Shown: positions 49,149-58,846, counted from the stretch's first letter. The stretch: DNA of 64,000 bases from an uncultured Bacteroidales bacterium (GCA_946403855.1 CAMJBH010000005.1:52010-116009), one strand, 5' to 3'. Notes: generated from the sequence alone by a model not told the origin. Program-made: numbers and translations.

Positions 49149-50639
49149 ATGAGCAATTATTTCTATGACATGCTCCCGAAGGAAGAATTCGAAAGGATTC
49201 CCTACCTTCCCACAATGGGAGAATTCGTGGACTGGTTCACGAAAGAGTATGCCGAGCTTCCGGCAATTTCCGATCAAGTAAACACAATTACCTACAAAGA
49301 GCTTGGAGAGCGCGTTGCGCGCCGCAGGGCCTTCCTGGAGGGCCTCGGACTGCCGAAGGGTGCACATATCGCAATATTCGACAAAAACAGCCAGGATGCG
49401 ATAGAGATGTTCCTGGCGGTCACTTCCGCCGGCTACGTGGCAATGAACTTCCCTGCCGCCCTGCCCGAACCAGCAGTGGTCGGTTCCTGCATGAAATTCG
49501 ACGTGTCCGCCATCATGGTGCGTGACGAATTCATGCCCCTTACCGCCAAGCTTCAGGGCGTCAAAGTCTGCCCCGTAAATTCCATCGCCGACACCCAGGC
49601 TCCCAGCACCAAGGTCGATCCCGACAGCCCAGCTGCGATATTCTTCACCGGAGGCACCACCGGAGCTCCCAAGGGCGCCGTTCTGAGCCACAGGGCCCTC
49701 ATGAGAGGTAACTACAATGCCATCTTCAAGCCCGGCAAGGTCATAGGCGTACACCGCTACATTGCCATACTCCCTCTGAGCCACGTGTTCGGCCTCATCG
49801 CAGGCACCATGGGATGCTTCTACACCGGCAACCTCATCTTCACATGCGAGGACATGAAGGCCACCATAGGCAAACTCCCTATGCTCAAGCCCACCTTGCT
49901 TGTCATCGTGCCCGGCGTGTGCGACATCCTGGCAGGTCTCTGCAAGATGTACGGCCCGCAATTCCTGGGCGGCAACCTGCGTCTCATCATTTCCGGAGCA
50001 GCCAACGTGCCCCCGAGGCTAGTTGACATCTTCACCAAGATGGGCGTCGAGTTCTGCTTCGGCTACGGCCTCACCGAGACCGCCAACCTCACTTCCGCCA
50101 ACGCAGACGCCATCACCCACCCCACATCCATCGGCAAAATCTATCCCGGCCAGCAGACCAAAGTCGTGGACGGCGAGCTCTGGGTCAAGGGTGACAATGT
50201 GTTCTCCGGATACTACAAAGACCCTCAGAGGACTGCCGAGGCCTTCAGCGAGGACGGCTGGTTCCGCACCGGCGACCTGGTGCGCTTCGACGAGGACGGC
50301 TTCCTGTACATCACCGGACGCATCAAGAACCTCATCATCCTGGCCAACGGCGAGAACGTTAGCCCCGAGTCGCTCGAGGAGCCTTTCTACGCCGACCCTT
50401 GCGTGCGTGACGCCATGGTCAAGGAGGACGATCTGAACGGTCACAAGGTTATTGCTGTTGAAATTCTGCCCTTCGCTCCTGCATTCGACGGCAAGAGCCC
50501 CGAAGAGATCCATGACTACATGAGCAAGCTGGTGGACAAGATCAACGCCACCCTGCCCTCTACCCACAGAATTATGAAGATGACCGTACGCACCGAGGAC
50601 TTCAAGCGTACCGGCAGCATGAAAGTGGCCCGCGTATGA
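49149..50639 (+). CDS. AMP-dependent acyl-CoA/acyl-ACP synthetase
   Basis: 496 residues. ANL-superfamily motifs: 'AAIFFTGGTTGAPKGAVLSH' (ATP-binding), 'YGLTETANLTSAN', 'GWFRTGDLVRFDEDGFLYIT' and 'GRIKNLIILANGENVSPESL'. It activates a carboxylic acid to an acyl-adenylate. The stop overlaps the ACP gene start by 4 nt, so it may load that ACP rather than CoA. A TATATTTG promoter box lies at 49107-49114. Confidence 0.88.
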   Translation: MSNYFYDMLPKEEFERIPYLPTMGEFVDWFTKEYAELPAISDQVNTITYKELGERVARRRAFLEGLGLPKGAHIAIFDKNSQDAIEMFLAVTSAGYVAMNFPAALPEPAVVGSCMKFDVSAIMVRDEFMPLTAKLQGVKVCPVNSIADTQAPSTKVDPDSPAAIFFTGGTTGAPKGAVLSHRALMRGNYNAIFKPGKVIGVHRYIAILPLSHVFGLIAGTMGCFYTGNLIFTCEDMKATIGKLPMLKPTLLVIVPGVCDILAGLCKMYGPQFLGGNLRLIISGAANVPPRLVDIFTKMGVEFCFGYGLTETANLTSANADAITHPTSIGKIYPGQQTKVVDGELWVKGDNVFSGYYKDPQRTAEAFSEDGWFRTGDLVRFDEDGFLYITGRIKNLIILANGENVSPESLEEPFYADPCVRDAMVKEDDLNGHKVIAVEILPFAPAFDGKSPEEIHDYMSKLVDKINATLPSTHRIMKMTVRTEDFKRTGSMKVARV

Positions 50640-50875
50640 GCAGAGAAGAAGTTTTCGAAGGCCTCAAGGAATTGATTGCCGGAATGCGTCCGCAGACGGA
50701 CCTTAGCAAAGTGACTTATAATACCGAGCTCGTGCGTGAGCTCGGTATTGACTCGCTGTTCATGATTCTCCTTTCGCTTGCTGTGGAGGAGAAGTTCAAG
50801 ATGAGATTCCCCGACGGCCAGGCTGCTCCTACCACCGTAGGAGAGGTCTGCGACACCGTGCTCGCACAGCAATAG
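50636..50875 (+). CDS. Acyl carrier protein
   Basis: 79 residues with the phosphopantetheine site 'LGIDSLFMILLSLAVEEKF' (Ser of GIDSL). Four-helix ACP length. It is coupled to the synthetase gene, suggesting a dedicated acyl-activation pair outside the main fatty-acid operon. Substrate unknown. Confidence 0.88.
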   Translation: MSREEVFEGLKELIAGMRPQTDLSKVTYNTELVRELGIDSLFMILLSLAVEEKFKMRFPDGQAAPTTVGEVCDTVLAQQ

Positions 50876-50885
50876 CATTGTGCTA

Positions 50886-50959
50886 TAATAGTGATAAAAT
50901 AAACTCCGGGCCCCTTTTCCCATGTTTTACGGGGCCCGGAGTTTATTTTATCACTATTA
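50886..50959. terminator. Long perfect inverted repeat, bidirectional terminator
   Basis: Arms 50886-50914 and 50931-50959 are perfectly complementary over 29 bp, with GGGCCCC next to the 16-nt loop and AT-rich outer arms that give T runs in both directions. It lies between convergent genes (ACP plus, GNAT-type minus) and would end both. Confidence 0.85.
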
Positions 50960-50962
50960 ATA

Positions 50963-52093
50963 CTACAGTTCCTTGACGTAGCTGCGGCGGCGCTGATAGG
51001 GCACAGGATCGTAGCCGGCGAAGAGCGACTGCACCTTGTGATTCTCTTCCAGCTGAGGATTTAGAAGCATCCGCTTAATTCCCAAGCGGATGTAATTTTC
51101 GTGCAGATGCTTGAACATCAGCAGCGCAGCGCCCTTGGCCTGATACTCCGGGAGCACTCCTATGAGGAGCGCCTCCACGGTGTCGTTGTGCCTTAGGGAC
51201 TTGAGTATCGGTATCCAGCCGAACGGGAAGATACGGCCTTTGGCCTTGCGCACTGCGGCTGAGATATGCGGCATGGTGACAGTGAAGCCCACCAGCTCGT
51301 CCTTGTCGTTGACGGCAAAAGCCACAAGGTCTTTGTTGAGCACCGGCACGTACTGCTTCACATAGCCGTCTATCTGCTCTTCCGACAGTTTGGAGTATTC
51401 GTACAGAGGGGCGAACGCTTCGTTGAGCACATGGAACATCTCCCTGCCGCGCTTGGCCATCTTGCCGAGGGTATTAGCCGTGTAGATATGCACGCCGTAG
51501 CGCTTCTCCACAAGGTCAGCATACTGAAGCATGGGCGGAAGCTCCGTGGGCAGGTTTATCATTCGCTGGGTCCAGTCCACGTCTTTGGTGAAGCCCAGGC
51601 GCTCCAGATACTCCCCGTAGTATGGATAATTATATATGACCGTAAAGGGGCTTTCGTTTTCAAATCCTTCGACAAGCAGGCCCTCGCGGTCCATGTCGGT
51701 AAAGCCCAGTGGGCCCTTTATCTTTTCGGCTCCATTAGCTTTGCCCCATTCTATAACCTTATCAATCAGAGCTTTGGCCACTTCGAAATCTTCCACGAAA
51801 TCTATCCACCCAAAGCGCACCGTATGCTCGTTCCACTTCTTGTCGGCATTGTGGTTTATGATAGCTGCAACACGTCCCAGAACTTTACCGCCGGGAGAAA
51901 CTGCCAGGTACAGCTCGCGCTCGCAGAAGGCCAGCGACGGATTGTCAGGACCGAGAGACTTAAGTTCGTCATCTTCAAAAGCCGGGACCCATTTATCACA
52001 ATCTTTGTAAAGGTCTATAGGGAATTGAATGAACTGCCGAAGCATTTTTTTGCCCTGAACGGGCACGATTTCAATAGGTTTAGTATTTTTCAT
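50963..52093 (-). CDS. GNAT-type acetyltransferase-like protein
   Basis: 376 residues with two halves of acetyltransferase character: 'LYLAVSPGGKVLGRVAAIIN' near residue 62 and 'VEALLIGVLPEYQAKGAALL' near 310, the latter the acetyl-CoA loop. 'KIKGPLGFTDMDREGLLVEG' is a conserved phrase in this family of bacterial hypothetical proteins. Substrate unknown. Confidence 0.65.
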   Translation of the reverse strand: MKNTKPIEIVPVQGKKMLRQFIQFPIDLYKDCDKWVPAFEDDELKSLGPDNPSLAFCERELYLAVSPGGKVLGRVAAIINHNADKKWNEHTVRFGWIDFVEDFEVAKALIDKVIEWGKANGAEKIKGPLGFTDMDREGLLVEGFENESPFTVIYNYPYYGEYLERLGFTKDVDWTQRMINLPTELPPMLQYADLVEKRYGVHIYTANTLGKMAKRGREMFHVLNEAFAPLYEYSKLSEEQIDGYVKQYVPVLNKDLVAFAVNDKDELVGFTVTMPHISAAVRKAKGRIFPFGWIPILKSLRHNDTVEALLIGVLPEYQAKGAALLMFKHLHENYIRLGIKRMLLNPQLEENHKVQSLFAGYDPVPYQRRRSYVKEL

Positions 52094-52105
52094 CTTTTAA
52101 CTTCC

Positions 52106-52177
52106 AAACTGCGTCGGGTCCCCCTCCGGGGGCCTTTTTCCATATTATAGCCCCTGGAGGGGGACCCGCCGCAGTTT
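52106..52177. repeat. Imperfect inverted repeat in divergent intergenic region
   Basis: Arms 52106-52133 and 52150-52177 (28 nt) pair with two mismatches; G/C-rich cores 'GGGTCCCCCTCCGGGGGC'. It lies between the divergent starts of the GNAT-type and FAD genes, so it does not fit a simple terminator. It may be a small mobile repeat or an RNA element. A TATTTTTG box (52214-52221) follows before the FAD gene. Confidence 0.6.
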
Positions 52178-52227
52178 TTAACAATACGGCTTACAAAAAT
52201 ACTAAAAAAGATGTATTTTTGTACAAC

Positions 52228-53676
52228 ATGAAGACTTTAACCATCATAGGAGCCGGTATTTCCGGCCTGATATGCGGTATCTACGCCCAAAGATCGGGCT
52301 TTCAAACCATAATTCTCGAAAAAGCCGGAAATCCCGGAGGAATATCAACAAGTTGGAAACGCAAAGGCTACACCTTTGAGGGAGGCATCCACTGGCTCAT
52401 AGGAGCCAAGAAAGGGGTGCCCCTCAACGATATATGGACCGAAACCGGAGCCCTTCGGGACAACAATCCGGTGTTCTTCAAAGACCCCATATATACCCTC
52501 ATGGACGGCGACGTGCAGCTGGACCTGCACCGCGACCTGCGAACCCTGGCCAAGTTTGCGCCCGAAGACCGCATACCGCTGGCAATCATGCGCTTCCACG
52601 TGTGGTGCTTCACCTTCTTCCACTCCCCCGTCCAAGACATAGGCGGCCTCAGGGTCCGCCACCCCAGGAAGTTTTCGCTCATGGAATTCATAAAAATGGG
52701 ACCGGCTGTTCTGCTAACCCCCTGGCTGATGAGTTTCTCGGCACGCACCTACATCAAGCGCTTCCGCAATCCGCACTTGCGCCGGCTGCTCGAAGCCGTC
52801 GTGGACCCGGAAATCAACGCCCTGTCGCTCATCTACACGCTGAGCTCCTTCACCAGCGGCGACAGCGGATACCCCGAAGGAGGGTCGCTCCGCATGGCGC
52901 AGAACATGGCAGATACGTTCGTTTCGCTGGGAGGACAGATTCTCTACCGCAATCCGGCGCTCGAGCTCTCGCAGGACGGCGTCCGCACCGCAGATGGCAC
53001 GCTCAAGAGCGACGCAGTGGTAATCTCCATGGATGCCCGTACAGCCATAGACAAACTTTTCAATCCCCGTCTGGAGGCGCCCTGGGCCACCCGAATGCGC
53101 CGAAAGCTGCGCACCGCCCAGTGCATGTTCATAGCACTCGGGATCCGTGCCGACCTTGCCGGACGCCCGCGCTGCATGCAGATAATCCCCAAGGAGACCC
53201 TGCACGCCGGCGGACTGGAATTCGGGGCCCTCACCGTAAACAACTACTCACGCGACACAGAATATGCACCCGAAGGATGCACTGTGCTTACCTGCATCCT
53301 GGCCGGACCTTCCTACGGATTCTGGAAAAACGCACGGGAGCAAGGCCGCTACCGGGAACTCAAACAAAAGACCACGGACGACTTTATCCGCATCCTGGAG
53401 CAGACGCTTCCTGAGATTTCCGGCAAAGTGGAAGTTACCGACATGGCTACTCCCCTCACCTACGAGCGGTACTGCGACACCCATGAAGGCAGTTACATGA
53501 GCGAATGGCGCCCTTGGCACTTCTGCGCCAACGCCCCCATACGCATACGCAAAGGACTGTATTTCACGGGTCAGCGCACAGCCTTCTCCGGAGGCCTCCC
53601 GGTGGCCGCCGAGACAGGGCGCCGTACGGCGCAGACACTTTGCAAAGACTTCGACGCCGAGTTTATCAGCCTTTGA
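52228..53676 (+). CDS. CrtI/retinol-saturase-like FAD oxidoreductase
   Basis: 482 residues from ATG 52228. N-terminal dinucleotide fold 'IIGAGISGLICGIYAQRSGF' with 'ILEKAGNPGGISTSW' and 'EGGIHWLIG', the phytoene-desaturase-like pattern; C-terminal 'GLYFTGQRTAFSGGLPVAAE' closes the FAD site. It probably oxidises or desaturates a lipid or isoprenoid. Its 3' end overlaps the convergent gene by 11 nt. Confidence 0.8.
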   Translation: MKTLTIIGAGISGLICGIYAQRSGFQTIILEKAGNPGGISTSWKRKGYTFEGGIHWLIGAKKGVPLNDIWTETGALRDNNPVFFKDPIYTLMDGDVQLDLHRDLRTLAKFAPEDRIPLAIMRFHVWCFTFFHSPVQDIGGLRVRHPRKFSLMEFIKMGPAVLLTPWLMSFSARTYIKRFRNPHLRRLLEAVVDPEINALSLIYTLSSFTSGDSGYPEGGSLRMAQNMADTFVSLGGQILYRNPALELSQDGVRTADGTLKSDAVVISMDARTAIDKLFNPRLEAPWATRMRRKLRTAQCMFIALGIRADLAGRPRCMQIIPKETLHAGGLEFGALTVNNYSRDTEYAPEGCTVLTCILAGPSYGFWKNAREQGRYRELKQKTTDDFIRILEQTLPEISGKVEVTDMATPLTYERYCDTHEGSYMSEWRPWHFCANAPIRIRKGLYFTGQRTAFSGGLPVAAETGRRTAQTLCKDFDAEFISL

Positions 53677-54142
53677 ACAGAGAAATAGCCCCGAAGACGC
53701 CGAGCGATCCGAGGAGCATTATCACGCCGGCCAGCACGACACCCAGCAGCACGAAAAGCACGCTCTTCTTGAAATCCATGTTCAGGAAGCTGGCTGCCAG
53801 AGTGCCCGTCCAGGCACCTGTGCCGGGCAGCGGAATGCCAACAAACAGCAGCAGGGCCCAGTAGAGCCCGCGGCCGGCTTTGGCTTCCAGCTTACGGCCT
53901 CCTTTCTCTCCTTTCTCAAGACACCAGCGGAAGAAGCCGCCAACATACTTCTTGTCCTTGCCCCATTCCAGAATACGGCGCGCGAAAAGGAAAATAAAGG
54001 GCACAGGCACCATATTGCCCAGAACGGCAACTATATAAGAAGGCACCAGGGGCAGTCCGAAGCCCACGGCGTAGGGAATAGCGCCGCGGAGTTCCAGTAG
54101 CGGCACCATGGATATCAAGAAAACTATCAGGTACTTTTTCAT
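53666..54142 (-). CDS. Small multidrug-export-like membrane protein
   Basis: 158 residues. 'MVPLLELRGAIPYAVGFGLP' and 'LLFVGIPLPGTGAWTGTLAA' are the two re-entrant/loop signatures of the COG2426 small multidrug export family, each followed by membrane helices. Transport role unproved in this family. TACCTTTG (minus strand, 54157-54164) is a likely -7 box. Confidence 0.78.
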   Translation of the reverse strand: MKKYLIVFLISMVPLLELRGAIPYAVGFGLPLVPSYIVAVLGNMVPVPFIFLFARRILEWGKDKKYVGGFFRWCLEKGEKGGRKLEAKAGRGLYWALLLFVGIPLPGTGAWTGTLAASFLNMDFKKSVLFVLLGVVLAGVIMLLGSLGVFGAISLFKG

Positions 54143-54201
54143 ATCTTTTCCGGATGCAAAGGTAGTGTTTTTGAGGGAATGATTTGTTATATTTGTACGT
54201 T

Positions 54202-56100
54202 ATGAAAAACATATTGACCACTTTTTTAGCACTTACACTCATGGCCGTGGCTTGCACCAAGCCGGAGCCCGAGCCGCAGCCGCAACCCGAGCCCGAACCC
54301 GTAGTACCCGTTCCCCAACCGGAACCTGAGCCCGAACCCGAGCCGCAGCCGAAACCTCAGCCCGAACTCCCCAAGGCAGATTTGCTTGATATAGAGTTCC
54401 TTGCCGACGGCACTGCCGTTGACCGCAGCCCCAAGGGCATGAAGGTAGAGACCCTGCCGGGAGCAAGGCTCACCACATATTCCAACACTCTCTTCGGCCG
54501 GCAGGTCGCTCACTTCTCCAACGACCTGGGCACCACCGTCAGCAACAGTTACTACAAAATCGACTACAGTTCTGACGCTTCCTTCAAGAACGCCTTGGCA
54601 GACGGACACAGCTGGGAAGCCGTAGTTCGAATAGACGAAAGCCCCGTAGGCCTTGGCGAAATTAAATTCTTCACAGCAACTCAGAGCGGCGGTACCGGTT
54701 TTCTGATATCCAATCAGAGCCGCGGCAACCACTTCAGCTTCATACCCAACACCGGCAGCTGGAACTGGGCGGAGAGCTCAACCGTGCCGCAAGTCGGGCG
54801 CTACTATCATCTGGTGGGAATCTTCGACAACGACAACGGCGTCTCTCAGATTTATGTGGACGGAGTCCTGCAGGGCAGCGTAAGCAATTCCTCCAAGACT
54901 TTCCAGCACGCCAATTCCTCCTATCAGTTTATAGCGCTGGGCGGCGACCCGGGCAAAGGCGGATGCACCAATGCCTGGAACGGCGACGTTGTACTGGCCC
55001 GCATCTACGACAAAGTGCTGTCCTCAGATGAAGTGGCTTCTCTCGCCGCAAGCCTGCCTCTGGATGGACAGGTGCCCTCTGTGCCTCAGATCCAGGACCT
55101 GCAGTTCCTGGGCACTGCGCACGTGAACGCCGGTTGGAAATACAACATTTTCGCCAGCGGATTCCAGTCCGGCGACAGCATAACCCTGAGCGGCCGCCAA
55201 GACTACACACCCTCTGTGTCAGTGAGTTCCGACCACTTGAGCATGACCATACCGCAGGACCTCAAGGAAGGAAGCTACACCATCATCCTTAAAAGAGGTT
55301 CGACGGAGTACCCTCTCGGCAATGTCAACTTCTACCTCACAAGTTCTGCAAAACCCATCACCACAAAGGTTGTCGCCCACCGCGGCGCCCACAAGAATAC
55401 CGGGCTCCCGCAGAACTCGATTGCGTCGCTGCGCGCCGTCGCGCCCCTGGGAATATACGCATCGGAGCTTGACGTCTGGATCACCAAGGACGATGTGGTG
55501 GTGGTAAATCACGACGCAAACTACCCTTCCGACAACCACGTCATTCAAGACAGCAACTATTCCGACCTGGCCGGGGTGAAACTCGGTAACGGCGAAGGCG
55601 CCCCGACCCTCGAAGCCTTTATCCATAATGCCAAGGAGCTGGGAATCAGGCTTGTAATCGAGGTCAAGAGGCAGAAAGCATGCAGCGACGGGTCCTTCTC
55701 GGCCGAACGCAACAACGAGCGAGTGGTGGACGCCGCCGTGGCTTTGGTCAAGAAATACGACTACACTGCCATGTGCGACTGGATTGGCTTCGACATGAGC
55801 AGTTGTAAGCGCATCGCCGCCGCTCTCCCCGGAGCCTGTGTGCAGTATCTGAACGGAGACCTCTCTCCCGCCCAGTGCCAGTACAACGGACTTTCCGGAA
55901 TAGACTACAAGAACAGCGTGCTCATAGACCACATCCCCTGGATAGAGAGCGCCCATTCACTCGGCATGGTCGTAAATGTATGGACCGTAGATGCATCTTC
56001 AGAAATGCTCGACTGGATTGGCCGAGGAGTGGATTTCATCACCACCAATCAGCCTGAACTATGCCAGGAGATTGTCAGCCGCAAATTTATCGAAGAGTAA
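54202..56100 (+). CDS. Lipoprotein with LamG-like and GDPD domains
   Basis: 632 residues from ATG 54202. Lipobox 'LTLMAVACTKPE' anchors it to the membrane. A Pro/Glu/Gln repeat linker ('EPEPQPQPEPEPVVPVPQPE') of about 40 residues follows; then a concanavalin/LamG-like domain (about 60-270), an Ig-like stretch, and a C-terminal glycerophosphodiester phosphodiesterase domain ('VVAHRGAHKNTGLPQNSIAS', 'ASELDVWITKDDVVVVNHD'). It probably cleaves glycerophosphodiesters at the cell surface. TATATTTG (54188-54195) is just upstream. Confidence 0.85.
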   Translation: MKNILTTFLALTLMAVACTKPEPEPQPQPEPEPVVPVPQPEPEPEPEPQPKPQPELPKADLLDIEFLADGTAVDRSPKGMKVETLPGARLTTYSNTLFGRQVAHFSNDLGTTVSNSYYKIDYSSDASFKNALADGHSWEAVVRIDESPVGLGEIKFFTATQSGGTGFLISNQSRGNHFSFIPNTGSWNWAESSTVPQVGRYYHLVGIFDNDNGVSQIYVDGVLQGSVSNSSKTFQHANSSYQFIALGGDPGKGGCTNAWNGDVVLARIYDKVLSSDEVASLAASLPLDGQVPSVPQIQDLQFLGTAHVNAGWKYNIFASGFQSGDSITLSGRQDYTPSVSVSSDHLSMTIPQDLKEGSYTIILKRGSTEYPLGNVNFYLTSSAKPITTKVVAHRGAHKNTGLPQNSIASLRAVAPLGIYASELDVWITKDDVVVVNHDANYPSDNHVIQDSNYSDLAGVKLGNGEGAPTLEAFIHNAKELGIRLVIEVKRQKACSDGSFSAERNNERVVDAAVALVKKYDYTAMCDWIGFDMSSCKRIAAALPGACVQYLNGDLSPAQCQYNGLSGIDYKNSVLIDHIPWIESAHSLGMVVNVWTVDASSEMLDWIGRGVDFITTNQPELCQEIVSRKFIEE

Positions 56101-56127
56101 CGCAGAATATTTGTATATTTGTAAGTT

Positions 56128-57135
56128 ATGAAATCTATACTCGGAATTGGCAATGCCCTCACGGACATACTCGCAGTCCTGCCAGATGATACGCTTCTGA
56201 AAACATTCCACCTGCCCAAGGGCAGCATGCAGCACGTTGACATGGAAACGGGCGACCGTATATGGGCCGCACTCAAGCCGCTTGGCGTCAAGTATGTTGC
56301 CGGAGGAAGCGCAGCCAACACAATAGTCTGCACATCCATTTTCGGCATGCCCTCCAGCTTCATCGGCAAGATTGGCGACGACGAGCTGGGACTCCTTTTC
56401 AAGAGCGACCAGGAGCAGTACGGCGTGAACACCATGCTGCTCAAAAGTGAACACTCCAGCGGACGCTCCATGGTGTTCGTGAGCGGCGGAAACGCCGAAC
56501 GCACTTTCGCCGTGTACCTGGGAGCCGCCCTGGACCTTGTGCCCGAGGACCTCAAGCCGGAGTATTTTGAGGGTCACGACTATTTTCATATCGAAGGCTA
56601 CCTTGTTCAGAACCAGGCCCTTATCCGCCGCGCCGTAGAGCTTGCGCACGAAGCCGGCTGCATCATTTCCCTGGACATGGCTTCATACAACGTTGTAGAG
56701 AGCAACAATGCCTTCCTGCATGACATCGTGGACCGCTACGTTGACATAGTATTCGCCAACGAGACAGAGGGCCGGGCTTTCACCAAACTGTCAACGGCGG
56801 AGGAGATTCTGAACGAGATGAGCTCTCACTGCAAGACGGCAATCTTGAAAGTCGGCAAAGACGGCAGCTGGGTCAAATCCGGCAGCGAAGAGCACTATAT
56901 AGAAGCATGGCCGGCCAACACCATCGACGCCACCGGCGCCGGAGACACCTACGCCGCAGGATTCTTGTACGCCCACTCGCTGGGCATGCCGTTGCGCGTA
57001 TGCGGTGAGGTGGGATCAATCATCGCCGCCAAGGTGGTGGAGGTCATAGGCACCAAGATAGATATTCCCCGCTGGAGAGACGCCAAGATCGAGATTAGGG
57101 ACCTGATTGCAAAAAACTCTAAGGTTGTTCTTTAA
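56128..57135 (+). CDS. PfkB-family carbohydrate/nucleoside kinase
   Basis: 335 residues. 'GGSAANTIVCTSIFGMPSSF' (substrate motif) and 'ANTIDATGAGDTYAAGFLYA' (the DTxGAGD catalytic motif with the general base Asp) define the PfkB family, closest to adenosine-kinase-like members. TATATTTG (56114-56121) is 7 nt before the ATG. The next gene follows after 2 nt. Confidence 0.88.
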   Translation: MKSILGIGNALTDILAVLPDDTLLKTFHLPKGSMQHVDMETGDRIWAALKPLGVKYVAGGSAANTIVCTSIFGMPSSFIGKIGDDELGLLFKSDQEQYGVNTMLLKSEHSSGRSMVFVSGGNAERTFAVYLGAALDLVPEDLKPEYFEGHDYFHIEGYLVQNQALIRRAVELAHEAGCIISLDMASYNVVESNNAFLHDIVDRYVDIVFANETEGRAFTKLSTAEEILNEMSSHCKTAILKVGKDGSWVKSGSEEHYIEAWPANTIDATGAGDTYAAGFLYAHSLGMPLRVCGEVGSIIAAKVVEVIGTKIDIPRWRDAKIEIRDLIAKNSKVVL

Positions 57136-57137
57136 AT

Positions 57138-58145
57138 ATGAAAAGATTCTGTTTGACTGTGCTGGCCCTCGTGCTGGCATGTTCGCTCGGGGCACAGGAA
57201 CGCGCCTGGGAGTATTGGAAAAATTCGGATCGCTATCTCTCGGACCAGGCGGAAGAGATTCTGAATAACGTAGATGCCACCCTTCTGGCCTATCCCCCGT
57301 CGGCGAAGCCCTCCGAGGCCAGGCGCCTGGCTTTCACAGCGCTTGACGCAGTGCTCCACGAGACCCGCTACGATAACAGTCCGCTGTTCCACGCCTTTAT
57401 GGACAAACGGCTGCAAAGGGTGGCGGATCAGCTCAAACAGCCGGCCCGCTCCGGGTTGAGCATCTACAAGCTATATAACGACGGATTCATCGTTAAGACC
57501 AAAAAACTCACCGTGGGTTTCGATATCTGTGGCAACCGCAAGGGTGTTAAAGTCATTCCTGACGCCCTGCTCAAGGAGTTCACAGAGTTCTGTGACGTAA
57601 TTTTCATCTCGCACCGCCACGAGGACCATGCAGACCTACTGGTTGTCAAGTTTGCTTCAGAAGCAGGCATTCCTGTTTACGGACCGGCGGATTTCGAGTG
57701 TGAAGGTTTCAACATTTTGAATCCTTCAGGGCCGGAGAACAAGGTGCTGAAAGCCCGCAACGGGTATGAGTTGCCCGTGCTAGTTATCCCCGGACATCAG
57801 GTCAAGTTGCTTAACAACATCTACGTGGTCACTCTCCCCGGCGGCAAGACAATTGCCCATTTCGGAGACCAGGACCTGGAAGCGGACAACGAAATGGTCT
57901 TCGGAGCCCCCGCTCTGATGAAGAAGCGGCTGGACATCATGATAATCAACGGCTGGAACCCCTATCTAGAGGCCACGGTAAAGAGTTTCAATCCCAGAGT
58001 GGTTCTGAGCGGCCACGAGAACGAAATGTTCCACGGGATAGACCATCGCGAAGCGCTCTGGCTCACCCAGTACAAATTCGACACCCTCGCCTTCCCCATG
58101 CCCGCATACACACTGGTTTGGGGAGAAAGCTTCCGCTACAGGTAG
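57138..58145 (+). CDS. Secreted MBL-fold metallo-hydrolase
   Basis: 335 residues. Signal peptide 'MKRFCLTVLALVLACSLGAQ'. The metal motif 'FISHRHEDHADLLV' (HxHxDH) and later 'HFGDQDLE' and 'VVLSGHENEMFHGI' give the zinc ligands of the metallo-beta-lactamase fold (UlaG-like branch). Substrate unknown. Co-transcribed with the kinase gene. Confidence 0.82.
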   Translation: MKRFCLTVLALVLACSLGAQERAWEYWKNSDRYLSDQAEEILNNVDATLLAYPPSAKPSEARRLAFTALDAVLHETRYDNSPLFHAFMDKRLQRVADQLKQPARSGLSIYKLYNDGFIVKTKKLTVGFDICGNRKGVKVIPDALLKEFTEFCDVIFISHRHEDHADLLVVKFASEAGIPVYGPADFECEGFNILNPSGPENKVLKARNGYELPVLVIPGHQVKLLNNIYVVTLPGGKTIAHFGDQDLEADNEMVFGAPALMKKRLDIMIINGWNPYLEATVKSFNPRVVLSGHENEMFHGIDHREALWLTQYKFDTLAFPMPAYTLVWGESFRYR

Positions 58146-58217
58146 ATCCCGAACGGTCCCTCCTCTTAGCCACCAGCCTTGCCGAGCCCAGGTGGTCTGC
58201 GTCTTCTGGGTATTTTG

Positions 58218-58248
58218 TTTGCTCGTTGGGATTTATTCATTATCTTTG
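58218..58248 (+). promoter_or_regulatory. Bacteroidetes-type promoter
   Basis: TTTG (58218-58221), 19 nt, TATCTTTG (58241-58248), 9 bp before an ATG. Exact match to consensus and spacing. Confidence 0.75.
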
Positions 58249-58257
58249 TTATTGATT

Positions 58258-58392
58258 ATGAAACACATCATAAAAGCATCCCTCCAGGCGAGCACAACTC
58301 CGGAGCTTATTTGCATCACTCATCTGCAAGCGGCCCAAATGCTCGGTGTAGAGAGGCGCACTGTGTCCAACCAAATATCCCGCAAAGATTGA
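58258..58392 (+). CDS. Small HTH-like protein (44 aa)
   Basis: From ATG 58258: 'MKHIIKASLQASTTPELICI' and 'THLQAAQMLGVERRTVSNQI', then SRKD. The second half reads as a helix-turn-helix. A consensus promoter stands directly upstream, so it is likely transcribed. It could be a small regulator or the stub of a longer DNA-binding protein. Confidence 0.5.
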   Translation: MKHIIKASLQASTTPELICITHLQAAQMLGVERRTVSNQISRKD

Positions 58393-58410
58393 TCTGTCCA
58401 TCTGCAGCAT

Positions 58411-58839
58411 ATGTCTTTCCTTCGTAAGTTTGGTCGTTGGCTCTGTCTCAGGGCGCATCGCAGCAAAGTTCCCACATCACTGATTCCCCTTTCGGAAGTC
58501 AAGAGCGCCGTAGTGTATGTGGATGCTACCGAAGCTTACTGCGAACCTTTTAAACTTCGTCTGAAAGACTTTTTCGGCAAGAGAGGAATCAGCTTAAAAA
58601 TCATCGGAGAATTCGACAAAGACCTTCGCACCGATTCGGACTTCTTCTTGGCGCTTAATCCAAAGCCCTGCCTGAACGAAAGATACGCAGCAATTAGCAG
58701 CACAGCCCGCTTCAAGGCCGGACGCCACCAAATAAAAGGAGGCGTCTATGACCTTGTGGTATCCGATGCCCCGGAAAACCCGCTTCAAATGAAAGAAGCG
58801 TTTGACGCCATTGAAAAATTACTGATAAACATTAAATAA
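58411..58839 (+). CDS. DUF6913-like protein
   Basis: 142 residues. 'EFDKDLRTDSDFFLALNPKP' and 'STARFKAGRHQIKGGVYDLV' match the Bacteroidetes DUF6913 pattern as I remember it. Soluble, no catalytic motif recognised. It precedes the nfnAB-like pair by 7 nt and may share its transcript. Confidence 0.65.
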   Translation: MSFLRKFGRWLCLRAHRSKVPTSLIPLSEVKSAVVYVDATEAYCEPFKLRLKDFFGKRGISLKIIGEFDKDLRTDSDFFLALNPKPCLNERYAAISSTARFKAGRHQIKGGVYDLVVSDAPENPLQMKEAFDAIEKLLINIK

Positions 58840-58846
58840 ATCAACC

